DNA from: Haloarcula sp.
Lineage (GTDB): Archaea > Halobacteriota > Halobacteria > Halobacteriales > Haloarculaceae
Length of the DNA stretch: 5,556 nucleotides
NCBI GenBank assembly: GCA_028275075.1
Contig: JAQCNK010000249.1
Span: 1-5,556 of the forward strand
Reading direction: 5' to 3'
A model generated the notes under the pieces. That model was not told the DNA's origin, did no database searches, and worked only from the letters and a program-made list of their open reading frames with translations. Of the stretch, positions 1-4,986 are shown one piece after another (the first letter of the stretch is position 1; every line of letters begins with the position of its first letter). The position numbers were made by a program, and so were the translations under genes.

Positions 1-85
1 TGTTGAAGCGAGGCGTCTCGCTCGTCGAGCGCTTGCGCGGGCCGAAGCCCAGCGAGCCTTTGCGTGGTCTGCTTGGTTGTGGCAT
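1..85 (-). CDS. rpl3: 50S ribosomal protein uL3 (L3), N-terminal part, truncated by the window edge
   Basis: The first 28 codons of ribosomal protein uL3 lie here; the rest is beyond position 1. Reading left from the ATG at 85-83, the product begins MPQPSRPRKGSLGFGPRKRS and continues into STSETPRFN. This is the characteristic archaeal L3 N-terminus and, from memory, matches Haloarcula marismortui L3. uL3 is an early-assembling large-subunit protein that binds 23S rRNA and reaches toward the peptidyl transferase centre. The ATG lies 4 nt after the stop codon of the upstream methyltransferase gene, and a GGAG Shine-Dalgarno sits at good spacing, so the start is well supported. In haloarchaea this gene heads the S10-type ribosomal protein operon, which would continue leftward. 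Identification is firm despite the short fragment. Confidence 0.95.
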   Translation of the reverse strand, partial: MPQPSRPRKGSLGFGPRKRSTSETPRFN

Positions 86-89
86 TCGT

Positions 90-935
90 TTACTCCGTGA
101 GGGTTAGACAGGCGAGAGAGGCGAACATCGCTTCTTCAGTTCGCACGACTTCGCTGCCCTGGTTCGGAACCGTATTCAGCCAGAGGTCGAACCCTGTGGA
201 TTCGTCGTCTGTCTGGTCTCCCCGGACGGCGTCCGGATCCACGTCGAGTATGGACGGTAATCCACGCTCGGGTGCCCCGAAGGCGACTGTCATGCCGCCC
301 TCGCGGGTCCGTCGATGGGCCAGTTCGCCCAAGCGACGAGTCGACGCCAGCTCACCGTGTCGCGATGACGCGATGGTGAGTCCGGCGTCGTCACGCGAGA
401 GTGCCGTATCGAGGTCCGCTGAAACGACGTCGAACCCCGATGTGGGGGCGTCGACGAGTTTCGCCCGGACCGGCCGTCGCGAAGAGACCCTGACGGTCAC
501 GCGCTCTCCCGTCCCCACGTCCAGTCCGTCTGGAACGGGGAGAGAGATTGGGTGTTGCATGCCGCAATTGACCCGGACGCGCCCATCAGCTCCGACCTCG
601 GTCACGATTCCCTGTTTTAACGACCCCGAACCCTCCGATCCGGAGCCGGTCTGTGAACGCACGCGGAGCGGCGGCAGGACGCCGACGTACTCTAGTTCGT
701 CCCGCGTTCCCCACAGTTCCTTTCGGAGGTGTGGTGGCGTCGCGGCGTACCGCAACACGGTTTCGACGAACCCGTCTTCCCATTTGCCGGCCCCGCCAGG
801 GTCCGGATACACCGTCAGCCGGTCGACTTGGAACACGGCGGCCGCGCGGGCCACGTATCCCAGCTTGCGAGTTGCCTCGCGTCGGTCCTCGGCTTCCCGT
901 GTGAGGGAGTCGGGCACGAGTACGCTGGTCGTCAT
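90..935 (-). CDS. SPOUT-superfamily RNA methyltransferase (DUF171 / COG2106, C9orf114/SPOUT1-like)
   Basis: Predicted SAM-dependent RNA methyltransferase of 281 aa, thought to act on rRNA; members are often annotated as putative RNA uridine N3 methyltransferase, but I know of no proof for this one. Seen in the sequence: a first half-domain with KLGYVARAAAVFQVDRLTVY (about residues 24-43); an inserted OB-like beta-rich segment (about 109-162, GIVTEVGADGRVRVNCG); then the knot region with FGAPERG (219-225) and NTVPNQGSEVVRTEEA (254-269). The last matches the family's conserved SAM-site block ending in VRTEEA. I chose the ATG at 935 because family proteins start close to MTTSVLVP. A GTG at 950 would add 5 residues, and an in-frame TAG at 962-960 blocks longer forms. 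The gene lies 4 nt upstream of rpl3, so it likely heads the ribosomal operon. A TATA-like box is at 999-992; I see no clear Shine-Dalgarno. Confidence 0.88.
   Translation of the reverse strand: MTTSVLVPDSLTREAEDRREATRKLGYVARAAAVFQVDRLTVYPDPGGAGKWEDGFVETVLRYAATPPHLRKELWGTRDELEYVGVLPPLRVRSQTGSGSEGSGSLKQGIVTEVGADGRVRVNCGMQHPISLPVPDGLDVGTGERVTVRVSSRRPVRAKLVDAPTSGFDVVSADLDTALSRDDAGLTIASSRHGELASTRRLGELAHRRTREGGMTVAFGAPERGLPSILDVDPDAVRGDQTDDESTGFDLWLNTVPNQGSEVVRTEEAMFASLACLTLTE
93..96 (-). promoter_or_regulatory. Shine-Dalgarno GGAG for rpl3, overlapping the end of the upstream gene
   Basis: On the minus strand the sequence reads GGAG TAA ACGA ATG. GGAG (96-93) lies directly before the TAA stop of the methyltransferase gene (92-90), 7 nt before the rpl3 ATG. 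It can pair with the CCUCC-type 3' end of archaeal 16S rRNA. Its place inside the last codons of the upstream gene suggests translational coupling of the two genes. Confidence 0.7.
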
Positions 936-991
936 GCCTGGCGCTTCCACGTCGCGCCACTAGACTGTAGCGATACTACTCCGGCCCTACG

Positions 992-999
992 GTAAAAAG
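992..999 (-). promoter_or_regulatory. TATA-like box (CTTTTTAC) for the methyltransferase-rpl3 operon
   Basis: The minus strand reads TCTTTTTACC at 1000-991. A T-rich TATA element of this kind is typical of haloarchaea. Transcription would start about 25-28 nt downstream, near 968-971, leaving a leader of roughly 35 nt before the ATG at 935. The same octamer recurs at 1175-1182 and 1360-1367 on the plus strand, which supports its being a promoter element. This is pattern-based inference only. Confidence 0.5.
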
Positions 1000-1174
1000 A
1001 CCCCGCTTCAGACGTGCGTTGAGACGCGTTCACACGCACCTTTGGCGCCCGAGCCGTGGGAACAGCCAGCACGCCGATTGCCGCTTCCGAAAGCCGTCGG
1101 CGTGGGTAGTGTGTGCATACCAGCCGACAAGACAATACCCACGCCGCCCCCGGTTTTCCCCGTGAAACGCAAGG
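1000..1174. other. Divergent intergenic core between two promoters, no gene seen
   Basis: This stretch separates the leftward methyltransferase-rpl3 promoter from the rightward tRNA promoter. Open frames cross it on both strands, but none has a plausible start signal, conserved motif or haloarchaeal acidic composition, and some run through the tRNA. The only structure I see is the inverted repeat at 1070-1104. Confidence 0.5.
1070..1104. repeat. Inverted repeat able to form a two-part hairpin, sharing sequence with the phosphatase gene
   Basis: CACGCCGA (1070-1077) is perfectly complementary to TCGGCGTG (1097-1104), giving an 8-bp outer stem. Inside it, GCTT (1083-1086) pairs with AAGC (1091-1094) around a CCGA loop. 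The right part (1081-1103) equals positions 5191-5214 of the phosphatase gene except for one missing base. No T-tract follows on either strand, so it does not look like a simple terminator. Function unknown: regulatory hairpin, small RNA, or decayed gene fragment are all possible. Confidence 0.45.
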
Positions 1175-1182
1175 CTTTTTAC
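1175..1182 (+). promoter_or_regulatory. TATA-like box (CTTTTTAC), likely tRNA-Gly promoter
   Basis: The sequence CGCAAGGCTTTTTACTATC holds a T-rich TATA element at 1175-1182. A start about 25-28 nt downstream (near 1205) would give a precursor with a 5' leader of roughly 70 nt before the mature tRNA at 1277, to be removed by RNase P. No other gene lies between the box and the tRNA. The octamer is the same as at 999-992 (minus) and 1360-1367. Confidence 0.5.
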
Positions 1183-1276
1183 TATCACCCTCGCCAGTTC
1201 GTATTGCAGAGAGACGACGTGCGCGCTGGTACTGAGCGACCTGACGTGGTCGCGACGGTCAGGGCGAGCGAACTGA

Positions 1277-1348
1277 GCGCTGGTAGTGTAGTTGGTATCA
1301 CGTGACCTTGCCATGGTCACAACCCGAGTTCAAATCTCGGCCAGCGCA
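1277..1348 (+). tRNA. tRNA-Gly with anticodon GCC
   Basis: A complete 72-nt cloverleaf. The acceptor stem GCGCTGG (1277-1283) pairs with CCAGCGC (1341-1347), with discriminator A at 1348. The D arm spans 1286-1301 with the invariant GG at 1294-1295. The anticodon stem TGACC (1303-1307) pairs with GGTCA (1315-1319) around the loop TTGCCAT, placing anticodon GCC at 1310-1312, which reads GGC and GGU glycine codons. The T arm CCGAG/CTCGG encloses TTCAAAT (1329-1335). The 3' CCA is not encoded, so it must be added after transcription. There is no intron. Structure and anticodon are unambiguous. Confidence 0.97.
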
Positions 1349-1359
1349 TCTCGTTGCCA

Positions 1360-1367
1360 CTTTTTAC
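1360..1367 (+). promoter_or_regulatory. T5 tract after the tRNA: terminator and/or TATA-like box (CTTTTTAC)
   Basis: Thirteen nucleotides after the tRNA 3' end lies CTTTTTAC. A T-run just past a stable RNA is a typical archaeal intrinsic termination signal. The same octamer occurs in the two putative promoter boxes nearby, so it may also drive the gene at 1511 with a start near 1390 and a leader of about 120 nt. Sequence alone does not decide between these roles. Confidence 0.45.
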
Positions 1368-1378
1368 GTTGCTACAAG

Positions 1379-1391
1379 ACGGCTTCGCCGT
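1379..1391. repeat. Short hairpin ACGGC-TTC-GCCGT
   Basis: A perfect 5-bp inverted repeat with a TTC loop (ACGGC 1379-1383, GCCGT 1387-1391). As RNA it has a UUCG-like tip. It lies in the 162-nt gap between the tRNA and the thiamine-fold gene, close to the start site expected if the 1360 box is a promoter. It could stabilise a 5' end; the function is unknown. Confidence 0.35.
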
Positions 1392-1441
1392 ACAATCAGC
1401 TGCCACTCGCAGTACCAAGCTGCGGTGTGTCTCGTCGACCG

Positions 1442-1471
1442 TGTCGGCGGTGTCCGGCAAGTTCGCCGACA
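1442..1471. repeat. 8-bp inverted repeat in the leader of the thiamine-fold gene
   Basis: TGTCGGCG (1442-1449) is fully complementary to CGCCGACA (1464-1471), with a 14-nt loop. It ends 39 nt before the ATG at 1511. With the hairpin at 1379-1391 it makes this short gap structured. No T-tract follows it, so it is unlikely to be a terminator. Confidence 0.4.
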
Positions 1472-1510
1472 AGCACCAACGTTAGGAGCGAGCCAGACAC
1501 AGACAGCGAT

Positions 1511-1837
1511 ATGACCTGTATCGGATTCCTATCGGTCGCACCGGTCGTCGAAGAGAGCATGGCACCGTACGTCGCCGACGCGGTCGCCGCGCTCGATGGG
1601 TTCGACGTGGAGTACGAGACGACACCGATGGGGACGGTCATCGAGGCCGACGACAGTGCGGAACTGTTCTCGGCGGCCCAGGCCGCCCACGAGGCCGTCG
1701 GTGCGCAGTCGGACCGCGTCGAAACGTTCCTGAAAATCGACGACAAGCGTGGGATCGATCAGCGGGCACGCGAGAAGGTCACACGGGTCGAAGACGAACT
1801 CGGCCGGGAAGCCAGCAGCGGCAGTGGTGGAGATTAA
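1511..1837 (+). CDS. Thiamine-binding-fold protein, UPF0045 / MTH1187 family
   Basis: A 108-aa protein of the MTH1187/YqgV/Ecm15 family (PF01910, formerly DUF77). These small ferredoxin-like-fold proteins form oligomers, and some relatives bind thiamine; the physiological role is not settled. Visible family features: the N-terminal strand CIGFLSVAPV (residues 3-12); a helix starting SMAPYVADAV; then YETTPMGTVIE, the conserved P-M-G-T-x-x-E signature; and a later FLKIDDKRG strand-turn leading into a C-terminal helix. Length is normal for the family (about 100 aa). I chose ATG 1511 because family homology begins there; the longer open frame runs back into the tRNA. There is no Shine-Dalgarno at usable distance (GGAG at 1485-1488 is too far). 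Mch follows 24 nt downstream. Family assignment is strong; the ligand is inferred. Confidence 0.88.
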   Translation: MTCIGFLSVAPVVEESMAPYVADAVAALDGFDVEYETTPMGTVIEADDSAELFSAAQAAHEAVGAQSDRVETFLKIDDKRGIDQRAREKVTRVEDELGREASSGSGGD

Positions 1838-1838
1838 A
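1831..1838 (+). promoter_or_regulatory. TATA-like ATTAAA overlapping the stop codon, possible leaderless mch promoter
   Basis: AGATTAAA spans the last codon and TAA stop of the thiamine-fold gene. Its centre is about 25 nt before the mch ATG at 1862, the spacing expected for a haloarchaeal leaderless transcript. An alternative is co-transcription with the gene upstream, helped by the weak GGGTGG at 1844-1849, about 12 nt before the ATG. Confidence 0.35.
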
Positions 1839-1861
1839 GGGCAGGGTGGCAAAGACGGCGT

Positions 1862-2794
1862 ATGGACACGCTCAATCGGATGGCCACGGAACTGGTCGAC
1901 GAGGCGATTAGCTTCGCCGACGAACTGACGATAGACGTCCACGCGCTGTCGGGCGACGCGGCAGTACTTGACTTTGGCGTCGAGGTTCCCGGAGCCATCG
2001 AGGCCGGCCTGGTGCTCTCGGAACTCCAGACTGCCGGGCTGGCGACGGTCCAGAGCAAGATGGGACAGGTCGGCGACGCGCCGCTGACGCACGTCGAACT
2101 GGCGACTGACCACCCCGCACTGGCACTGTTGTGTTCCCAGAAGGGGGGCTGGGAGCTTGCAGCCGACGATTTCGAGGGGCTGGGCAGCGGTCCCGCCCGT
2201 GCGCTGGTCGCCGAGGAAGATATCTTCGGCCGCATCGGCTATCGCGAAGACGAACAGTTCGCCGTCCTCGCAGTGGAGAGTGACCAGCTTCCCGACGAGG
2301 CCGTCGCCGCGCAAGTGGCCGAACGAACCGGGGTCCCCGAGACCGGAGTGTTCCTCCCTGCCTTTGCGACCGCGAGTGTCACCGGCAGCGTCGTGAGCGC
2401 TGCACGGGCGGCCGAACTCGCTGTCTTCCGGCTGTCTGAACTGGGCTTTGACCCGGGTGAAGTGCTCTCGGCCAACGGCCGGGCACCGGTCGCCCCCGTC
2501 GCTGCAGACGAGGCGACGGCGATGGCTCGAACGACGGACGCGCTGGCCTACGGGAGCGAGGTACAGTTGGTTGTCGACGAGCCGGTGGATTCCGTTGCGG
2601 AGATAGCGTCGATCGCCGGCACAGAGTACGGTCGGCCGCTCGAAGGCGTCTTCGAGGATGTCGACTGGGAGTTCGCCGAACTGCCGGTTGAGCTGTTTGG
2701 TCCGGCAAAAGTGACCGTCGACGTCGTCGGCGGCGACACCCACGTCGTCGGCGACACCTACGAGGATGTCTTGGCCGAGAGTTTCGGGCTCTGA
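1862..2794 (+). CDS. mch: Methenyltetrahydromethanopterin cyclohydrolase (Mch)
   Basis: Cytoplasmic cyclohydrolase, EC 3.5.4.27 in methanogens, that interconverts methenyl- and formyl-tetrahydropterin. Haloarchaea do not make methane and are thought to use folate-type carriers, so the natural substrate here may be a folate; that is inference. The protein is 310 aa, usual for the family. It starts MDTLNRMATELVDEAI, carries QKGGWELAADDFEGLGSGPARAL (Q93 to L115), the family's most recognisable block with the SGPARAL turn, and has a helix with R182 and E185. This three-residue spacing fits the arginine and catalytic glutamate reported for Archaeoglobus Mch (about R183/E186, from memory). FGPAKVTV and a GDTHVVGDTY stretch close the protein. 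It lies between the thiamine-fold gene (24 nt upstream) and a hypothetical gene (4 nt downstream), probably one operon. Confidence 0.93.
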   Translation: MDTLNRMATELVDEAISFADELTIDVHALSGDAAVLDFGVEVPGAIEAGLVLSELQTAGLATVQSKMGQVGDAPLTHVELATDHPALALLCSQKGGWELAADDFEGLGSGPARALVAEEDIFGRIGYREDEQFAVLAVESDQLPDEAVAAQVAERTGVPETGVFLPAFATASVTGSVVSAARAAELAVFRLSELGFDPGEVLSANGRAPVAPVAADEATAMARTTDALAYGSEVQLVVDEPVDSVAEIASIAGTEYGRPLEGVFEDVDWEFAELPVELFGPAKVTVDVVGGDTHVVGDTYEDVLAESFGL

Positions 2795-2798
2795 ACGG

Positions 2799-3278
2799 AT
2801 GCGCTACAAGGTCGCCCCGCCAGCCCGGTCGCTGGACTTTCTGGAGCGAGCACGAGATTCGATCCCACTCATTCCTGGCGACGAGGGAGACTGCTGTGGG
2901 GCCATCCGGCGCGCGACTGACGTGACCGACCGCGAGCAGGCTCGTGCATACCTGACGTTTCTGCAGGCGCTCGGGCTGGTCGCCGAGAGCGAACGTGGCT
3001 ATTACCGGACACAGGAGCCGCTGAGCCCCGAAACGGTCGCGACGGCCTACCGCGAACAGGTGTTTCTGGTGGCCGAACTGTTGGCAGCCGTCGACGCCGG
3101 TGCAGACGACCCCGAAGCGACGTTCGAAGCGGTTCGCGAGGCGATTCCACGCTGGGAACGCGAGCGCGACCCCGAGTGGGAGTGTCACTGGCAGCGCCGC
3201 GTGAAACACGTCCTTGAGTGGGCAGTGGTGTTCGATCTGCTCGCAGTCGAGAACGGCCGTTTCGTCCCGTCTCAGTAG
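2799..3278 (+). CDS. Uncharacterised haloarchaeal protein with two winged-helix-like segments
   Basis: A 159-aa soluble, acidic protein that I do not recognise by name. ATG 2799 comes 4 nt after the mch stop (TGA ACGG ATG), so it is almost certainly translated with mch. An upstream in-frame start at 2766 would lie inside mch and is unlikely. Residues 13-70 look like helix-turn-helix plus wing: FLERARDSIPLIP, then DCCGAIRRATDVTDREQARAYLTFLQALGLV and the wing-like ESERGYYR. A second, weaker copy of the pattern is at about 126-156, where RRVKHVLEWAVVFDLLAV is followed by ENGRFV. A helical middle (75-118) links them. There is a Cys pair at 32-33 and a single Cys129, but no complete metal site. 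No membrane segment or signal peptide is visible. It could be a transcription regulator or a protein-interaction scaffold; function is unassigned. Confidence 0.8.
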   Translation: MRYKVAPPARSLDFLERARDSIPLIPGDEGDCCGAIRRATDVTDREQARAYLTFLQALGLVAESERGYYRTQEPLSPETVATAYREQVFLVAELLAAVDAGADDPEATFEAVREAIPRWERERDPEWECHWQRRVKHVLEWAVVFDLLAVENGRFVPSQ

Positions 3279-3343
3279 GCACTTCGCTCCGGGGTGGCGA
3301 TTATCTCCACGTACGTACAGCCAACACCGTACGGTCGGCAGTA
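3279..3343. other. Convergent intergenic gap with palindromes
   Basis: This 65-nt gap lies between the stop codons of two convergent genes. It holds the perfect palindromes ACGTACGT (3309-3316) and ACCGTACGGT (3326-3335). A weak T-rich run (CTTTGTTT, 3347-3354) just inside the GTPase end could help stop rightward transcripts. The palindromes are too short to form convincing terminator hairpins, so termination here is only a possibility. Confidence 0.3.
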
Positions 3344-4963
3344 TCACTTTGTTTCCACGTCAGTGACCGTCCCGACGCCCTTCGACCGGCCCTCGCGGAA
3401 GACGAACTTCTGGCCCACCTCGACAAGATACGGCCGGAACTTGAACCGGACCGTCGTCGTCCCCGCGTCGCCGGGCAGTAACTGCCCGCCGTCGGGGTAG
3501 AACTTCGCGGCCTCGCTGATGGTCTCTAAGTGGACGACTGGCTCGTAGCCATCGCCGATGCGTGTCGGGTGGTTCAAAACCACCATCTCGGCCTCAAACT
3601 CACGGACCGGGTCCGGATCGGCGTCCCGGGGAAGCAACACCATCCCGCGCTCAATGTCGGCCTCCCGGACCCCTTTGAGCGCGATGCCGACGATACGACC
3701 CGCCTTGGCCTCGTCGACGCGGTGGTAGTGCATCTCGATAGAGCGGACCGCTACCTCGCGGAACTGGCCGTCCTGCATCGGCCCCAAGAGGAGTTCGTCG
3801 CCGGCCTCGACCTCGCCGGATTTCACCGTTCCGGAAGCGACGGCACCCACCCCCTGGACGTTGTAGGTCCGGTCGATGTACATCCGGAACTCGCCGACCT
3901 CGCCGCTCGTCTTCGGTAGCCGCTCGAACATCTCGTCCAGCGTGTTCAGCCCGCGCTGTGTCACGGCGCTGGTCATCACCACGGGGACGACCGTTTCGGA
4001 TATCTCTTCGATAGCGGCATCGACACCGTGGCGGGCAACGCTGAGTGGCGTCTTATCTACTTCCCGCAGCGCCCGCTCGACCTCGCGCTCGAGTTCGGCG
4101 ACCCGCTCGTCCGGGACGAGGTCGGTTTTCGTGACCGCGACAATCGTCGGAAGTTCGGTCGCCAGCAGGATGCCCAGATGCTCACGGGTCGTCTCTGTGA
4201 CACCGTCGTCGGCGGCCACGGTGAGGAGACCGTAGTCCAGTTTCTGTCCCACGAGCCCGCGAATCGTGGTCCGGAGCCAGGGCTCGTGGCCGACGGTGTC
4301 GACGAAGCTCACCAGCCGGTCGGACTCCTCGACGACGCGGGCTCGGTCGGTCTTTCGATGGGGGTTATCCATCCGTACCGGACCGTCCTCGTCGAACCCG
4401 TAGACGCCGTAGGAGAGATCCGCCGAGAGTCCGCGTTCGACCTCGTGGGGCTGGACATCCAGAAAGCCACGAGTGTTCCCCTCACCGTCGTCGGCCTCGC
4501 CGGTGACGAGCGACCCAACCAGCGTTGACTTGCCGTGATCGACGTGCCCGGCAGTACCGACGACGATGTGATCGTCATCTTCCAGTACCGCGCCCTCACG
4601 GATGGTAGCGACGCCGACGATCCCCTCGCCGCTCCCGCCGGTGTCAGTGCCATCAGCACCCCACGTCTCTACCTCCTCTATGTGTGCGCCCGCCTCCTCG
4701 GCGAGCAGGCTCAGAACGTCCATCGACTCCGAGAACTCCGACGGCGAGATACCGGCCAGCCCTCCCTCGTCGGTCACCCCGACGACGTATGTGGCCTCGC
4801 CCTCTCCGGAGAGGACGCGGTGGCGGAGCTGTGCGGCCAGCGACTCCAGCCGTCCGTCCGAGAGATGGAGATCTTCGGTGAGCCGTTCCTTGAACTCGAC
4901 GCTCCCGCCCTCCTGTTCGCCACGGTCCAGCGCGCGCTGGAGGACGGCCCGGTCGGGGCTCAT
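3344..4963 (-). CDS. GTPBP1-like translational GTPase (EF-Tu-type GTP-binding protein, COG5258-like)
   Basis: A 539-aa GTPase of the EF-Tu superfamily, nearest to the GTPBP1/GTPBP2 group, whose eukaryotic members act in ribosome rescue and mRNA quality control; the archaeal role is not established. Visible motifs: Walker A GHVDHGKS (139-146), ERGLSADLSYGVYGFD in the switch I region (176-191), DTVGHE (222-227, G3), TKTD (278-281, G4) and SAVTQRG (332-338, G5). EF-Tu domain 2 follows at about 357-441 (DRTYNVQGVGAVASGTVKSG) and domain 3 at about 455-536. The first 130 residues form an N-terminal domain with SVEFKERL and YVVGVTDEGGLAGISPSEF, as in GTPBP1 proteins and absent from EF-1A. I chose ATG 4963: a TATA-like box lies about 27 nt upstream, whereas the longer TTG start at 4990 would fall inside that box. 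Nothing is missing or broken. Confidence 0.9.
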   Translation of the reverse strand: MSPDRAVLQRALDRGEQEGGSVEFKERLTEDLHLSDGRLESLAAQLRHRVLSGEGEATYVVGVTDEGGLAGISPSEFSESMDVLSLLAEEAGAHIEEVETWGADGTDTGGSGEGIVGVATIREGAVLEDDDHIVVGTAGHVDHGKSTLVGSLVTGEADDGEGNTRGFLDVQPHEVERGLSADLSYGVYGFDEDGPVRMDNPHRKTDRARVVEESDRLVSFVDTVGHEPWLRTTIRGLVGQKLDYGLLTVAADDGVTETTREHLGILLATELPTIVAVTKTDLVPDERVAELEREVERALREVDKTPLSVARHGVDAAIEEISETVVPVVMTSAVTQRGLNTLDEMFERLPKTSGEVGEFRMYIDRTYNVQGVGAVASGTVKSGEVEAGDELLLGPMQDGQFREVAVRSIEMHYHRVDEAKAGRIVGIALKGVREADIERGMVLLPRDADPDPVREFEAEMVVLNHPTRIGDGYEPVVHLETISEAAKFYPDGGQLLPGDAGTTTVRFKFRPYLVEVGQKFVFREGRSKGVGTVTDVETK

Positions 4964-4986
4964 AGGAGTCCGTTGCAGAGGAGAAC

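Noticed and set aside
64..963. A 299-codon plus-strand frame across the methyltransferase gene
   Set aside because: Ser/Arg-rich shadow of the minus-strand gene, which has full SPOUT family motifs.
1030..1320. Small frames over the intergenic region and tRNA, on both strands
   Set aside because: They run into the tRNA gene, lack haloarchaeal codon bias and have no recognisable motif.
1327..1348. tRNA 3' end as an integration (att) site
   Set aside because: No second copy of the tRNA 3' segment and no integrase appear in the window, and the flanking genes are core genes.
1277..1348. Intron in the tRNA gene
   Set aside because: The 72-nt cloverleaf is continuous with a normal 7-nt anticodon loop, with no bulge-helix-bulge insertion.
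1368..1510. TPP riboswitch before the thiamine-fold gene
   Set aside because: The CUGAGA-type and second conserved THI-box elements are absent, and the hairpins do not fit that fold.
1529..2743. A 404-codon open frame on the minus strand, antisense to the thiamine-fold and mch genes
   Set aside because: Both plus-strand genes have clear family homology. GC-rich third positions remove stop codons from antisense frames, and the antisense product is Arg/Cys-rich, unlike haloarchaeal proteins.
2379..3347. A 322-codon minus-strand frame covering the hypothetical gene
   Set aside because: Its product is extremely Arg-rich with low-complexity runs and it overlaps mch and the 159-aa gene. The plus-strand gene has acidic composition and an operon-like start.
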